From Agrilutibacter niabensis (GTDB lineage: Bacteria; Pseudomonadota; Gammaproteobacteria; Xanthomonadales; Xanthomonadaceae): DNA of 64,000 nt. A model generated the notes under the pieces. It was not told the origin of the DNA. It ran no database searches and saw only the letters and a list, made by a program, of their open reading frames with translations. Below, piece by piece: positions 1 through 6,678 of the stretch. The translations under genes and the position numbers were made by a program. The first letter of the stretch is position 1; each line of letters starts with the position of its first letter. The stretch is from assembly GCF_042657165.1 (NCBI RefSeq), contig NZ_JBHSNJ010000013.1, positions 620,001 through 684,000 of the forward strand, read 5' to 3'.

Positions 1-101
1 CGGTTGGCGGGGGTGGCGAGGGCGCCGGTGGTGGCGGGACCGCCGGCAAGCGCGGGTGCGCTGGCCAGCAGGCAGGCGGCGATGAGTGGACGCAGTTTCA
101 T
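1..101 (-). CDS. Secreted protein, N-terminal fragment (runs off the window)
   Basis: Read leftwards from an ATG at 101-99, this frame encodes a classic Sec signal peptide: MKLR, then a hydrophobic core LIAACLLASAPALA with an ALA-G cleavage site at about residue 19. The mature part visible so far is rich in Gly, Ala, Pro and Thr. An AGGAG ribosome binding site sits about 7 bases upstream of the ATG. Only 33 codons lie inside the window, so the product cannot be named. It is divergent from the CadC-like regulator that starts at about 208, and the two starts are only about 100 bases apart, so they probably share a promoter region. Confidence 0.6.
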   Translation of the reverse strand, partial: MKLRPLIAACLLASAPALAGGPATTGALATPAN

Positions 102-207
102 GGGAGCGCTCCTAGGCTTCGGGCGCGGGCGGGGTCCGCGGCACCGCAGGTTTGTCCGGCGGTGGCCGGAGCCGCCACGAAAAACCGCTGAAGAAAGCTG
201 AAAAGTG

Positions 208-2088
208 ATGAATTCCGTGGCCGCCGAGGACTTCCCCCGCTACCGCTTCGAGGATTACGTCCTCGACACGCGGTCGCGCGAATTGCGCGACGCCGCCGGC
301 AAGGAGATTCCGCTTACCGCGAAGGCGTTCGACACGCTGGAGATGCTGGTCGCCAACCGCCACCGCCTGGTCGGCAAGGACGAATTGCTGGCAACGGTCT
401 GGGCCGGGCGCGTGGTCGAGGAAAACAACCTCACCCAGGCCATCTCGACGCTGCGACGTGCGCTGGGCAGTGCCGGTGGCGAACACCGCTACATCGTCAC
501 CGTGCCGGGTCGCGGCTATCGGTTCGTGGCCGAGGTGCACGAGGGTGCGGTGGCTGCCAATGCACCCGCGACGGGCAAGGTGCCCGGGGCGCAACACACG
601 CGCCGCGCGCTGGCGCTGGGCGCCTTGCTGTTCGCGCTGGGATTGTTCGCGGTGACGGCGTCGCGGTTGTACTCCACGCCCGCCGCACCGCCCCCGTCGC
701 AACCGGCGACGGCGACACTGGCGGTGCTGCCGTTCCGGTCGTTGTCGCCGGGGCCGCGCGACGAACTCCTCGAACTGGGTCTGGCGGAAACGCTGGTCAC
801 GCGCCTGGGCCATGTGCGTGGCCTGTCGATGCGCTCGCTCGACGCCTCGCAGCGCTTCGACGACCCGGTCGAGGCCGGCCGCCAGCTGGGCGTGGCCTAC
901 GTGGTGGCCGGTTCGACCCAGCGTTCGGGCGAGCGCGTGCGGGTCAATGCGCGGCTGCTGGCCGTGCCTGGGGGGCGCACCTTGTGGGCCGGCACCTTCG
1001 ACGAGCAGCGCGATCGCGTGTTCACCCTGCAGGACGCGCTCGCCAGTGCCGTGGGCGGCGCGCTCGCGCTGAAGGTCGGTACCGCGGGGCCGCGCCGCAG
1101 TCCGTGCGAAGGCGGCGATGCCGAGTCTTACCGCGCATACCTCAACGGGCGTTACGTGCTCGGCCGGCTGTCGGCCCGGCGGCTCCCGGAGGCCTATGCC
1201 GCGCTGCGCCGTGCCATCGAACTCGATCCGGCCTGCGCCCGCGCCTATGCCACGCTGGCCAGCCTGCACGTGCAGCAGATCGGCATCGCGGATGCCGATC
1301 CGCGCGAACAGCTCCCGCCCGCGCGCACGGCCCTGGCCCGGGCGCTGGCCCTCGATCCGCAGTCCGCCGAAGCGTGGCGGGTCAAGGCCGAGATCGAGGC
1401 GTACGAGTGGAACACCACAGCCGCCGAGGCTTCGTTCCGACGCTCGCTGGCACTGGATCCCGACGCGGCCGACACCCATGCCGCCTATGCCGACCTGCTG
1501 GTCGGCCTCGGCCGCGAGCAGGACACCGGGGTGCACATCTGGCGCGCGCACGAGCTCGACCCGTTGTCTCCTACGATCACGCTGATGGCCTCCGGCTGGG
1601 TCGGCTTCTCCGATCCCCCGGCGGGGCAGGCGCTGGGAGCGCGCGTGCTGGAGCAGGAACCGGACTACTGGGGGGCGCTGTTCCAGCGCGGGGCATGGGC
1701 GCGGCAACAGGGGCGCCTGGCCGAATCGATCTCCGATCTGGAACGGGCGGTCGAAAACTCAAGCCGCAACAGCCGCGTCGTGGCCTCGCTCGCGCGCAGC
1801 TACGTCGCCGCGGGGCAGGTGGAACGGGCCCGCGCGCTGCTGGCGGAACTGCAGGAACGCGACCGCGTCAGCTACGTGCATCCGTCGTCGCTCGCGATCG
1901 TCTACTACGAACTGGGCGAAGACGAGCACGCGCTCGACCTGCTCGAACGGGCGTATGCCGAGCGCGACGGCCGCATCTTCAACCTGGGCGCCGATCCTTA
2001 TTGGAAGCGCCTGCACGCGCAGCCGCGGTTCCAGGCACTCGCCCAGCGAGCCGGGTTGCGGGGCGGCACGACCCATTCCAGCCAGTGA
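208..2088 (+). CDS. CadC-like winged-helix transmembrane regulator with TPR repeats
   Basis: About 626 residues. Residues 10-105 form an OmpR/PhoB-type winged-helix DNA-binding domain, with motifs typical of the CadC/ToxR group (LTAKAFDTLEMLV, RGYRF). A single membrane segment follows at about 132-152 (LALGALLFALGLFAV). Then comes a TolB/FlgO-like periplasmic segment (LAVLPFRSLSP) and, from about residue 300, several TPR motifs (AYAALRRAIELDP, AEASFRRSLALDP). The architecture predicts a one-component regulator that binds DNA in the cytoplasm and senses or binds partners in the periplasm; its signal and targets are not visible. Translation could begin at GTG 205 or ATG 208. No strong ribosome binding site decides between them. 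Confidence 0.85.
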   Translation: MNSVAAEDFPRYRFEDYVLDTRSRELRDAAGKEIPLTAKAFDTLEMLVANRHRLVGKDELLATVWAGRVVEENNLTQAISTLRRALGSAGGEHRYIVTVPGRGYRFVAEVHEGAVAANAPATGKVPGAQHTRRALALGALLFALGLFAVTASRLYSTPAAPPPSQPATATLAVLPFRSLSPGPRDELLELGLAETLVTRLGHVRGLSMRSLDASQRFDDPVEAGRQLGVAYVVAGSTQRSGERVRVNARLLAVPGGRTLWAGTFDEQRDRVFTLQDALASAVGGALALKVGTAGPRRSPCEGGDAESYRAYLNGRYVLGRLSARRLPEAYAALRRAIELDPACARAYATLASLHVQQIGIADADPREQLPPARTALARALALDPQSAEAWRVKAEIEAYEWNTTAAEASFRRSLALDPDAADTHAAYADLLVGLGREQDTGVHIWRAHELDPLSPTITLMASGWVGFSDPPAGQALGARVLEQEPDYWGALFQRGAWARQQGRLAESISDLERAVENSSRNSRVVASLARSYVAAGQVERARALLAELQERDRVSYVHPSSLAIVYYELGEDEHALDLLERAYAERDGRIFNLGADPYWKRLHAQPRFQALAQRAGLRGGTTHSSQ

Positions 2089-2263
2089 GGAATGGCGCGC
2101 CTCACGCGGCGCGTGCGCGGCCTCGGTCGCCCCTGTTCACGCAACACTTCCCACCGCGTTGCAACACGCGGCGCGGCCTCGCGCGCCGCTCGACCTGGCC
2201 GGAACACCACGTGAATCGCGTTTTTTCGCGTCCGTGCACGCACCGCGCCATTGACAAACGCCG

Positions 2264-2280
2264 CGACGAAAATTTCGTCG
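2264..2280. promoter_or_regulatory. 17-bp palindrome, possible operator or hairpin
   Basis: A perfect inverted repeat with 8-base arms around one central A (CGACGAAA-A-TTTCGTCG) lies just downstream of a TTGACA hexamer at 2251-2256 and about 20 bases before the proposed nrdJ promoter. It could be an operator or the end of the preceding transcript. No protein is assigned to it. Confidence 0.35.
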
Positions 2281-2299
2281 TCGCGATCAACAAAAACGG

Positions 2300-2328
2300 T
2301 TGACTTGGTTTGGGGGCGGGTTTAGGTT
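2300..2328 (+). promoter_or_regulatory. Probable sigma70 promoter of nrdJ
   Basis: TTGACT (2300-2305, five of six consensus bases) is followed after a 17-base spacer by TAGGTT (2323-2328, three of six). Transcription would start at about 2335, leaving a leader of roughly 315 bases before nrdJ and placing the NrdR box directly at the transcription start. Confidence 0.5.
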
Positions 2329-2335
2329 TGATTCC

Positions 2336-2651
2336 TGTCGGGCCACTACATCTTGTGGTTGGCGCGATGGGAGGGTCCCAAGCTTAGGGGTAGGCTTGGA
2401 AGTCAGGCAAAGGCCGAAAGACGCGGGGGAGCGGCGATCGGCGGAGCTAAACGGGGCGGAAAACCCGCCCGGCACCCATAAAAACCAACGGCAACGCGGC
2501 GCTATCTGCAGTCCTCCATCGGAGCACCCAGTCATGCGAACGCGGGCCCTGTCGTCGGTGCAGTGGGGTGATGTGACACGCAGCACACAACCATAAGAAC
2601 AACATGGGCGGCTGGCTTCACCTGTCGCCCCCCGAAGGAGATACGACAGGC
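2336..2651 (+). ncRNA. Long structured 5' leader of nrdJ, candidate cis-regulatory RNA
   Basis: About 300 untranslated bases separate the promoter from nrdJ. They contain several self-complementary stretches: CCAAGC/GCTTGG around 2379-2400, and a six-pair GGGCGG/CCGCCC stem closed by an A-rich loop near 2453-2471, followed by purine-rich single-stranded-looking sequence. A conserved RNA motif upstream of nrdJ genes has been reported in comparative-genomics surveys; I cannot confirm membership without a covariance search. The hallmark core and B12 box of cobalamin riboswitches are not clearly present. Confidence 0.35.
2343..2358. promoter_or_regulatory. NrdR box
   Basis: CCACTACATCTTGTGG matches 12 of 16 positions of the NrdR consensus (acaCwAtATaTwGtgt), including both CAC/GTG half-sites. 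NrdR is the ATP/dATP-cone repressor of bacterial ribonucleotide reductase genes. A box just downstream of the start point fits repression of nrdJ when dNTP pools are high. NrdR sites often occur in pairs about three helical turns apart; I did not find a convincing partner at that distance on either side. Confidence 0.6.
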
Positions 2652-4805
2652 ATGAGCACGGTGCGCCTTGAGGCGGTCAAGACCAAAATGGCCGAACAGG
2701 AAATCCCGATGCAGCCCGCGTCCCAGGACATCTGGGACAAGAAGTACCGGCTGAAGACCAAGTCCGGCGAAGCGGTGGACGCGGACATCGACGCGACCTA
2801 CCAGCGCGTGGCCAAGGCCCTGGCCGAAGCCGAGCCGAATTCCGAGAAGCAGGCCTACTGGTACGAGCGCTTCGTCTGGGCGCTGCGCCGCGGTGCGATC
2901 CCCGCCGGCCGCATCACCTCGAACGCCGGCGCGCTGGAGCACAAGCCCGCGACCTCGACGATCAACTGCACCGTGTCGGGCACCATCGAGGATTCGATGG
3001 ACGGCATCCTCGACAAGGTCCACGAAGCGGGCCTGACGCTGAAGGCCGGCTGCGGCATCGGCTACGAGTTCTCGACGCTGCGTCCGCGCGGCGCATTCGT
3101 CGCCGGCGCCGGCGCGTACACCTCCGGCCCGATGTCCTTCATGGATATCTACGACAAGATGTGCTTCACCGTGTCGTCGGCCGGTGGCCGCCGCGGCGCG
3201 CAGATGGGAACGTTCGACGTCAGCCACCCGGACGTGAAGGACTTCATCCGCGCCAAGCGCGAAGACGGCCGCCTGCGCCAGTTCAACCTCTCGCTGCTGA
3301 TCACCGACGGCTTCATGGACGCGGTCAAGACCGACGCCGACTGGCCGCTGGTGTTCCCGGTCAACGAGAAGGAGCGCGGCGACATCGACCTGGCCGACGC
3401 CGAGCAGGTCGTGTGGCGCGAATGGCCGACCCACCGCAACTACATCGTCCGCGACGACGGCCTGGTCGCCTGCAAGATCTACGGCCACATCCGCGCGCGG
3501 CACCTGTGGGACATGATCATGGTCTCGACGTACGACTACGCCGAGCCGGGCTTCATCCTGATCGACCGCGTCAACGAGATGAACAACAACTGGTGGTGCG
3601 AGTCGATCCGCGCGACCAACCCCTGCGGCGAGCAGCCGCTGCCGCCGTACGGCGCCTGCCTGCTGGGCTCGGTCAACCTGACCAAGTTCGTGCGCAAGCC
3701 GTTCACCGACGAAGCCTCCTTCGACTGGGAGGAATACAAGGAAGTCGTGCGCGTGTTCACCCGCATGCTCGACAACGTCGTCGAAGTGAACGGCCTGCCG
3801 CTGGAGCAGCAGCGCACCGAGATCATGCGCAAGCGCCGCCACGGCATGGGCTTCCTCGGCCTGGGTTCGACCGTGACCATGCTGCAGATGAAGTACGGCT
3901 CCAAGGAGTCGTGCGAGTTCACCGAGCGCATCGCCCAGGACATGGCCGTGGCCGGCTGGGAAATGGGCCTGTCGCTGGCCCGTGAGAAGGGCGCCGCCCC
4001 GATCATGGAGGAGCGCTTCGCGGTCACCGCCGAGATGCTGCGCAAGCGCCCGGAAATGGTGAAGGACGGCTGGAAGATCGGCCAGGAGATCGAAGGCAAG
4101 ACCCTGCACGCGCGCTACAGCCGCTACATGCAGCGCATCGCCTCGGTCGCCCCGGAGCTGGTGGACGAGCTGGCCGAAGTCGGCGCGCGCTTCACCCACC
4201 ACAGCTCGATCGCCCCGACCGGCACCATCTCGCTGTCGCTGGCCAACAACGCCTCCAACGGCATCGAGCCGTCGTTCGCGCACCACTACAGCCGCAACGT
4301 GATCCGCGAAGGCAAGAAGTCCAAGGAAAAGGTCGACGTCTGGTCGTACGAGCTGCTCGCCTACCGCGAACTGGTCAACGCCAAGGCGATGCCGTTCGCC
4401 GAGGACGCCGACGCCCGCCTGCCCGACTACTTCATCTCCGCCGACGACATCACCCCGAAGGAGCACGTCGACGTCCAGGCCGCCGCGCAGAAGTGGGTCG
4501 ACAGCTCGATCTCCAAGACCGCGAACGTCCCGACCGACTACCCGTACGAGGACTTCAAGGACATCTACCGCTACGCCCACGAGCAGGGCCTGAAGGGCTG
4601 CACCACCTTCCGCTTCAACCCCGCCGCTTTCCAGGGCGTGCTGGTGAAGGAAGCCGACCTGGAGAACACCACTTACCGCTTCGAGCTCGAAGACGGCAGC
4701 GTGGTCGAGGTCAAGGGCAACGAGCAGATCGAATACGACGGCGAGATGCACACCGCCGCCAACCTGTTCGACGCGCTGAAAGAGGGTTACTACGGCAAGT
4801 TCTAG
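2652..4805 (+). CDS. nrdJ: Adenosylcobalamin-dependent (class II) ribonucleotide reductase, catalytic subunit
   Basis: 717 residues. Reduces ribonucleotides to deoxyribonucleotides with a B12-generated radical, so it supplies DNA precursors independently of oxygen. The catalytic signature N-P-C-G-E places the thiyl-radical cysteine at Cys325 between Asn323 and Glu327. The redox partner cysteine is Cys106 in STINCTVSGT, and a further cysteine, Cys336, lies in GACLLGSVNL. The protein ends in YYGKF without a cysteine tail, because that part is encoded separately by nrdJb, as in the split NrdJa/NrdJb of Pseudomonas. The start at ATG 2652 is chosen for the AAGGAG 11 bases upstream; an in-frame ATG at 2604 lacks one. 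Control by NrdR and by the leader RNA is suggested by the upstream sequence. Confidence 0.95.
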   Translation: MSTVRLEAVKTKMAEQEIPMQPASQDIWDKKYRLKTKSGEAVDADIDATYQRVAKALAEAEPNSEKQAYWYERFVWALRRGAIPAGRITSNAGALEHKPATSTINCTVSGTIEDSMDGILDKVHEAGLTLKAGCGIGYEFSTLRPRGAFVAGAGAYTSGPMSFMDIYDKMCFTVSSAGGRRGAQMGTFDVSHPDVKDFIRAKREDGRLRQFNLSLLITDGFMDAVKTDADWPLVFPVNEKERGDIDLADAEQVVWREWPTHRNYIVRDDGLVACKIYGHIRARHLWDMIMVSTYDYAEPGFILIDRVNEMNNNWWCESIRATNPCGEQPLPPYGACLLGSVNLTKFVRKPFTDEASFDWEEYKEVVRVFTRMLDNVVEVNGLPLEQQRTEIMRKRRHGMGFLGLGSTVTMLQMKYGSKESCEFTERIAQDMAVAGWEMGLSLAREKGAAPIMEERFAVTAEMLRKRPEMVKDGWKIGQEIEGKTLHARYSRYMQRIASVAPELVDELAEVGARFTHHSSIAPTGTISLSLANNASNGIEPSFAHHYSRNVIREGKKSKEKVDVWSYELLAYRELVNAKAMPFAEDADARLPDYFISADDITPKEHVDVQAAAQKWVDSSISKTANVPTDYPYEDFKDIYRYAHEQGLKGCTTFRFNPAAFQGVLVKEADLENTTYRFELEDGSVVEVKGNEQIEYDGEMHTAANLFDALKEGYYGKF

Positions 4806-4808
4806 AAA

Positions 4809-4869
4809 GGCTCACGGCAAGTTCCAGGAAGGCTCACGGCAAGTTCCAGGAAGGCTCACGGCAAGTTCC
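4809..4869 (+). repeat. 22-bp tandem repeat derived from the nrdJ 3' end
   Basis: Two full copies and one partial copy (17 bases) of GGCTCACGGCAAGTTCCAGGAA start four bases after the nrdJ stop. The repeat resembles the last codons and stop of nrdJ itself (TACGGCAAGTTCTAGAAAGG), so the gene's 3' end seems to have been copied repeatedly. In the copies the TAG has become CAG. Confidence 0.8.
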
Positions 4870-4874
4870 GACCA

Positions 4875-4932
4875 GGCCTTCTCCTTCTCCCCGCGTTGCG
4901 GGGAGAAGGTGCCCGAAGGGCGGATGAGGGGG
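4875..4932. repeat. Dispersed intergenic repeat with a 12-bp hairpin
   Basis: The core CCTTCTCCCCGC (4883-4894) and GCGGGGAGAAGG (4898-4909) form a perfect 12-pair stem with a 3-base loop, followed by GTGCCCGAAGGGCGGATGAG. This sequence type is familiar as a many-copy intergenic repeat in xanthomonads and other proteobacteria. It may also end the nrdJ transcript, although no T-run follows. Confidence 0.6.
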
Positions 4933-5099
4933 CGCCGCAGGCGCACACATCCACCAATCTGAAAATCGATTCAGTCTCCACCGCTCCACTTCACGATGCT
5001 TTCGATTCCACGCAGGTATAGGATCGAGCCGCAACACCGCAATGCGATTGATTTGTCCCGATTAGAACCAACCAGGCACAACGCCCGCGAGGAGGGCAC

Positions 5100-5630
5100 A
5101 TGAGCAACGGGAATGGAGTGACCGCGACTTTGTCGCAGGCCGCCGAGACAGTGAAGGAAACCGCGTCCAACGCCGCGAGCGCCGTGGCCAAGACCGCCGA
5201 AGGCGCAGTGAAGGCAGTGAAGAAGCGCGCCACCAAGGCCAAGAAGGCGGCCAGCAAGGCCGTGTCTTCGGCCAAGAAGAAGCTCGCCTCGGCATCGGCA
5301 GCGGCGAAGAAGGAAGCCACCGCACTGAAGGCCAAGGTCAGCGGCAAGAAGAAGGCAGCCAAGAAGGCCGCCAAGAAGGCGACCAAGAAGGTCGCGAAGA
5401 AGACCGCCACCGCGAAGAAGACGGCCAAGAAGGCGGCCAAGAAGGTCGCACGCAAGGCCACCGCGGCGAAGAAGTCGGTCAAGAAGGCCGCGAAGAAGGC
5501 CACCCGCAAGGCACCGGCCAGGAAGGCCGCCAAGAAAGCCGCCCCTCGCAAGGCGGCTGCAAAGAAGGCCACCAAGACGGCTCGCCGTCCGGCCAAGAAG
5601 GCCGCGAAGAAGGCCGCACGCAGGAAGTAA
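5100..5630 (+). CDS. Histone H1-like, lysine/alanine-rich DNA-binding protein
   Basis: 176 residues. After an N-terminal stretch of about 45 residues with a helical TVKETASNAASAVAKTAEGA region, the protein is almost entirely KKA-, KKAAKKA- and KKAT-type repeats resembling the C-terminal tail of eukaryotic histone H1 and bacterial H1 homologues such as HctB/HC2-like and AlgP-like proteins. It should be strongly basic and disordered until bound to DNA, acting as a nucleoid-compacting or DNA-bridging factor. GAGGAG lies 6-7 bases upstream of the ATG. It sits between the two ribonucleotide reductase genes in the same direction, which suggests shared expression with nucleotide reduction or DNA replication, but direct linkage is inference. 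Confidence 0.85.
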   Translation: MSNGNGVTATLSQAAETVKETASNAASAVAKTAEGAVKAVKKRATKAKKAASKAVSSAKKKLASASAAAKKEATALKAKVSGKKKAAKKAAKKATKKVAKKTATAKKTAKKAAKKVARKATAAKKSVKKAAKKATRKAPARKAAKKAAPRKAAAKKATKTARRPAKKAAKKAARRK

Positions 5631-5715
5631 CACTTGTTTGAAAGGCCACTCGTCCCCGGGCACGTGCCTGGGGCGATGCAACAAAAAGCAGCACCCAAAA
5701 CAGCAAGCCCCGATT

Positions 5716-5746
5716 GGTCACCGCGCCCCGCGCGGGCGCGGTGACC
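5716..5746. terminator. 13-bp hairpin between the H1-like gene and nrdJb
   Basis: GGTCACCGCGCCC and GGGCGCGGTGACC pair perfectly around a CGCGC loop. No T-run follows, so this may be a Rho-type stop, an attenuator or an operator. It lies about 60 bases before the nrdJb start. Confidence 0.45.
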
Positions 5747-5804
5747 GCACTAATCCGGCGGCACACAAACAACACGTACTGACGCAATACCAGGAACCAG
5801 GACG

Positions 5805-6605
5805 ATGACCGTCAAGATCAGCAAGAAAATCAAGGGTTACAGCGTCGTCTCCGCCGACGACAAGGCCAAGGAAGCGATCCGCGCCGAGTCCGTCTCGCGT
5901 GCCGCCGCCGAAGTCGAAGCCAAGCCCATGGCCGACGTCATCCAGATGCACGAGCGCGTCGAGCGCCCCGAAGTGCTGATCGGTTCCACCTACAAGATCA
6001 AGACGCCGCTGGTCGAGCACGCCATGTACGTGACGATCAACGACATCGTCCTCAACCCGGGCACCGAGCACGAGCTGCGCCGCCCGTTCGAGGTCTTCAT
6101 CAACTCCAAGAACATGGACCACTTCCAGTGGATCGTGGCCCTGACCCGGATCATGTCCGCCGTGTTCCGCAAGGGCGGCGACGTCACCTTCCTGGTCGAC
6201 GAGATGAAGGCCGTGTTCGACCCCAAGGGCGGCTACTTCAAGGCCGGCGGCGTGTACATGCCCTCGCTGGTCGCCGAGATCGGCGCCGTGGTCGAGGAGC
6301 ACCTCAAGTCGATCGGCCTGATGCACGACCCGGAGATGAGCGACGCCACCCGCGCCCTCATCGCCGAGAAGCGGAAGGCGTTCGAAGAGCGCTCAAAAAA
6401 AAACAGTGAAATAGCCGCGGACCTGGGCGGCGTCCTGGCCAGCCACGACGCCGACGCCCGCACCGAGGAAGTCATCGAAGTCACCGGCGAAGGCGCGTCG
6501 TTCCCGCCGTCGGCGACCATGTGCCACAAGTGCAGCGCGAAGGCCGTGGTGATCATGGATGGGTGTGCGACTTGTTTGAATTGTGGGTACTCGAAGTGCG
6601 GATAA
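5805..6605 (+). CDS. nrdJb: Class II ribonucleotide reductase, small partner NrdJb with cysteine-rich tail
   Basis: 266 residues, matching the C-terminal part of full-length NrdJ proteins and the separate NrdJb of Pseudomonas, which is reported to be needed for activity of the split enzyme. The end holds six cysteines (240, 243, 254, 257, 260, 265) in the pattern CxxC...CATCLNCGYSKC, suited to metal binding and to re-reducing the catalytic cysteines of NrdJ. A run of nine A bases at 6395-6403 encodes Ser-Lys-Lys-Asn (197-200). A one-base slip in either direction meets a stop within 12 bases and would give a protein of about 200 residues without the cysteine tail. The gene is about 1 kb from nrdJ with the H1-like gene between. 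An intrinsic terminator follows. Confidence 0.88.
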   Translation: MTVKISKKIKGYSVVSADDKAKEAIRAESVSRAAAEVEAKPMADVIQMHERVERPEVLIGSTYKIKTPLVEHAMYVTINDIVLNPGTEHELRRPFEVFINSKNMDHFQWIVALTRIMSAVFRKGGDVTFLVDEMKAVFDPKGGYFKAGGVYMPSLVAEIGAVVEEHLKSIGLMHDPEMSDATRALIAEKRKAFEERSKKNSEIAADLGGVLASHDADARTEEVIEVTGEGASFPPSATMCHKCSAKAVVIMDGCATCLNCGYSKCG

Positions 6606-6631
6606 GCTAGCCGCCCATTGATTGAGTAGAG

Positions 6632-6667
6632 AGAGCCGGACGTGTCTGCGTCTGGCTCTTTTTCTTT
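6632..6667 (+). terminator. Intrinsic terminator of nrdJb
   Basis: AGAGCCGGACG pairs with CGTCTGGCTCT (one G-U pair) around TGTCTG, followed by TTTTTCTTT. It overlaps the ribosome binding site region of the next gene, so the downstream accessory gene must have its own transcript or depend on read-through. Confidence 0.85.
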
Positions 6668-6678
6668 AAGGAGGGGTT

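Noticed and set aside
112..1707. Long reverse open frame across the CadC-like gene
   Set aside because: Low-complexity Arg/Gly-rich product typical of an antisense shadow; the forward frame has clear domains.
2315..2350. tRNA-like T-arm sequence (GGTTTGATTCC followed by an acceptor-like GTCGGGCCAC)
   Set aside because: No anticodon or D arm upstream and no CCA end; the bases coincide with the nrdJ promoter and NrdR box. Chance or a relic at most.
2300..2651. Cobalamin riboswitch upstream of nrdJ
   Set aside because: A stretch AGTCAGGCAAAGGCC slightly recalls the B12 box, but the core elements in proper order are not present.
2532..4751. Long reverse open frame across nrdJ
   Set aside because: Antisense shadow produced by high GC; the forward frame is an unmistakable reductase.
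4809..4869. CRISPR-like direct repeats
   Set aside because: The repeats are head-to-tail without spacers and derive from the nrdJ 3' end.
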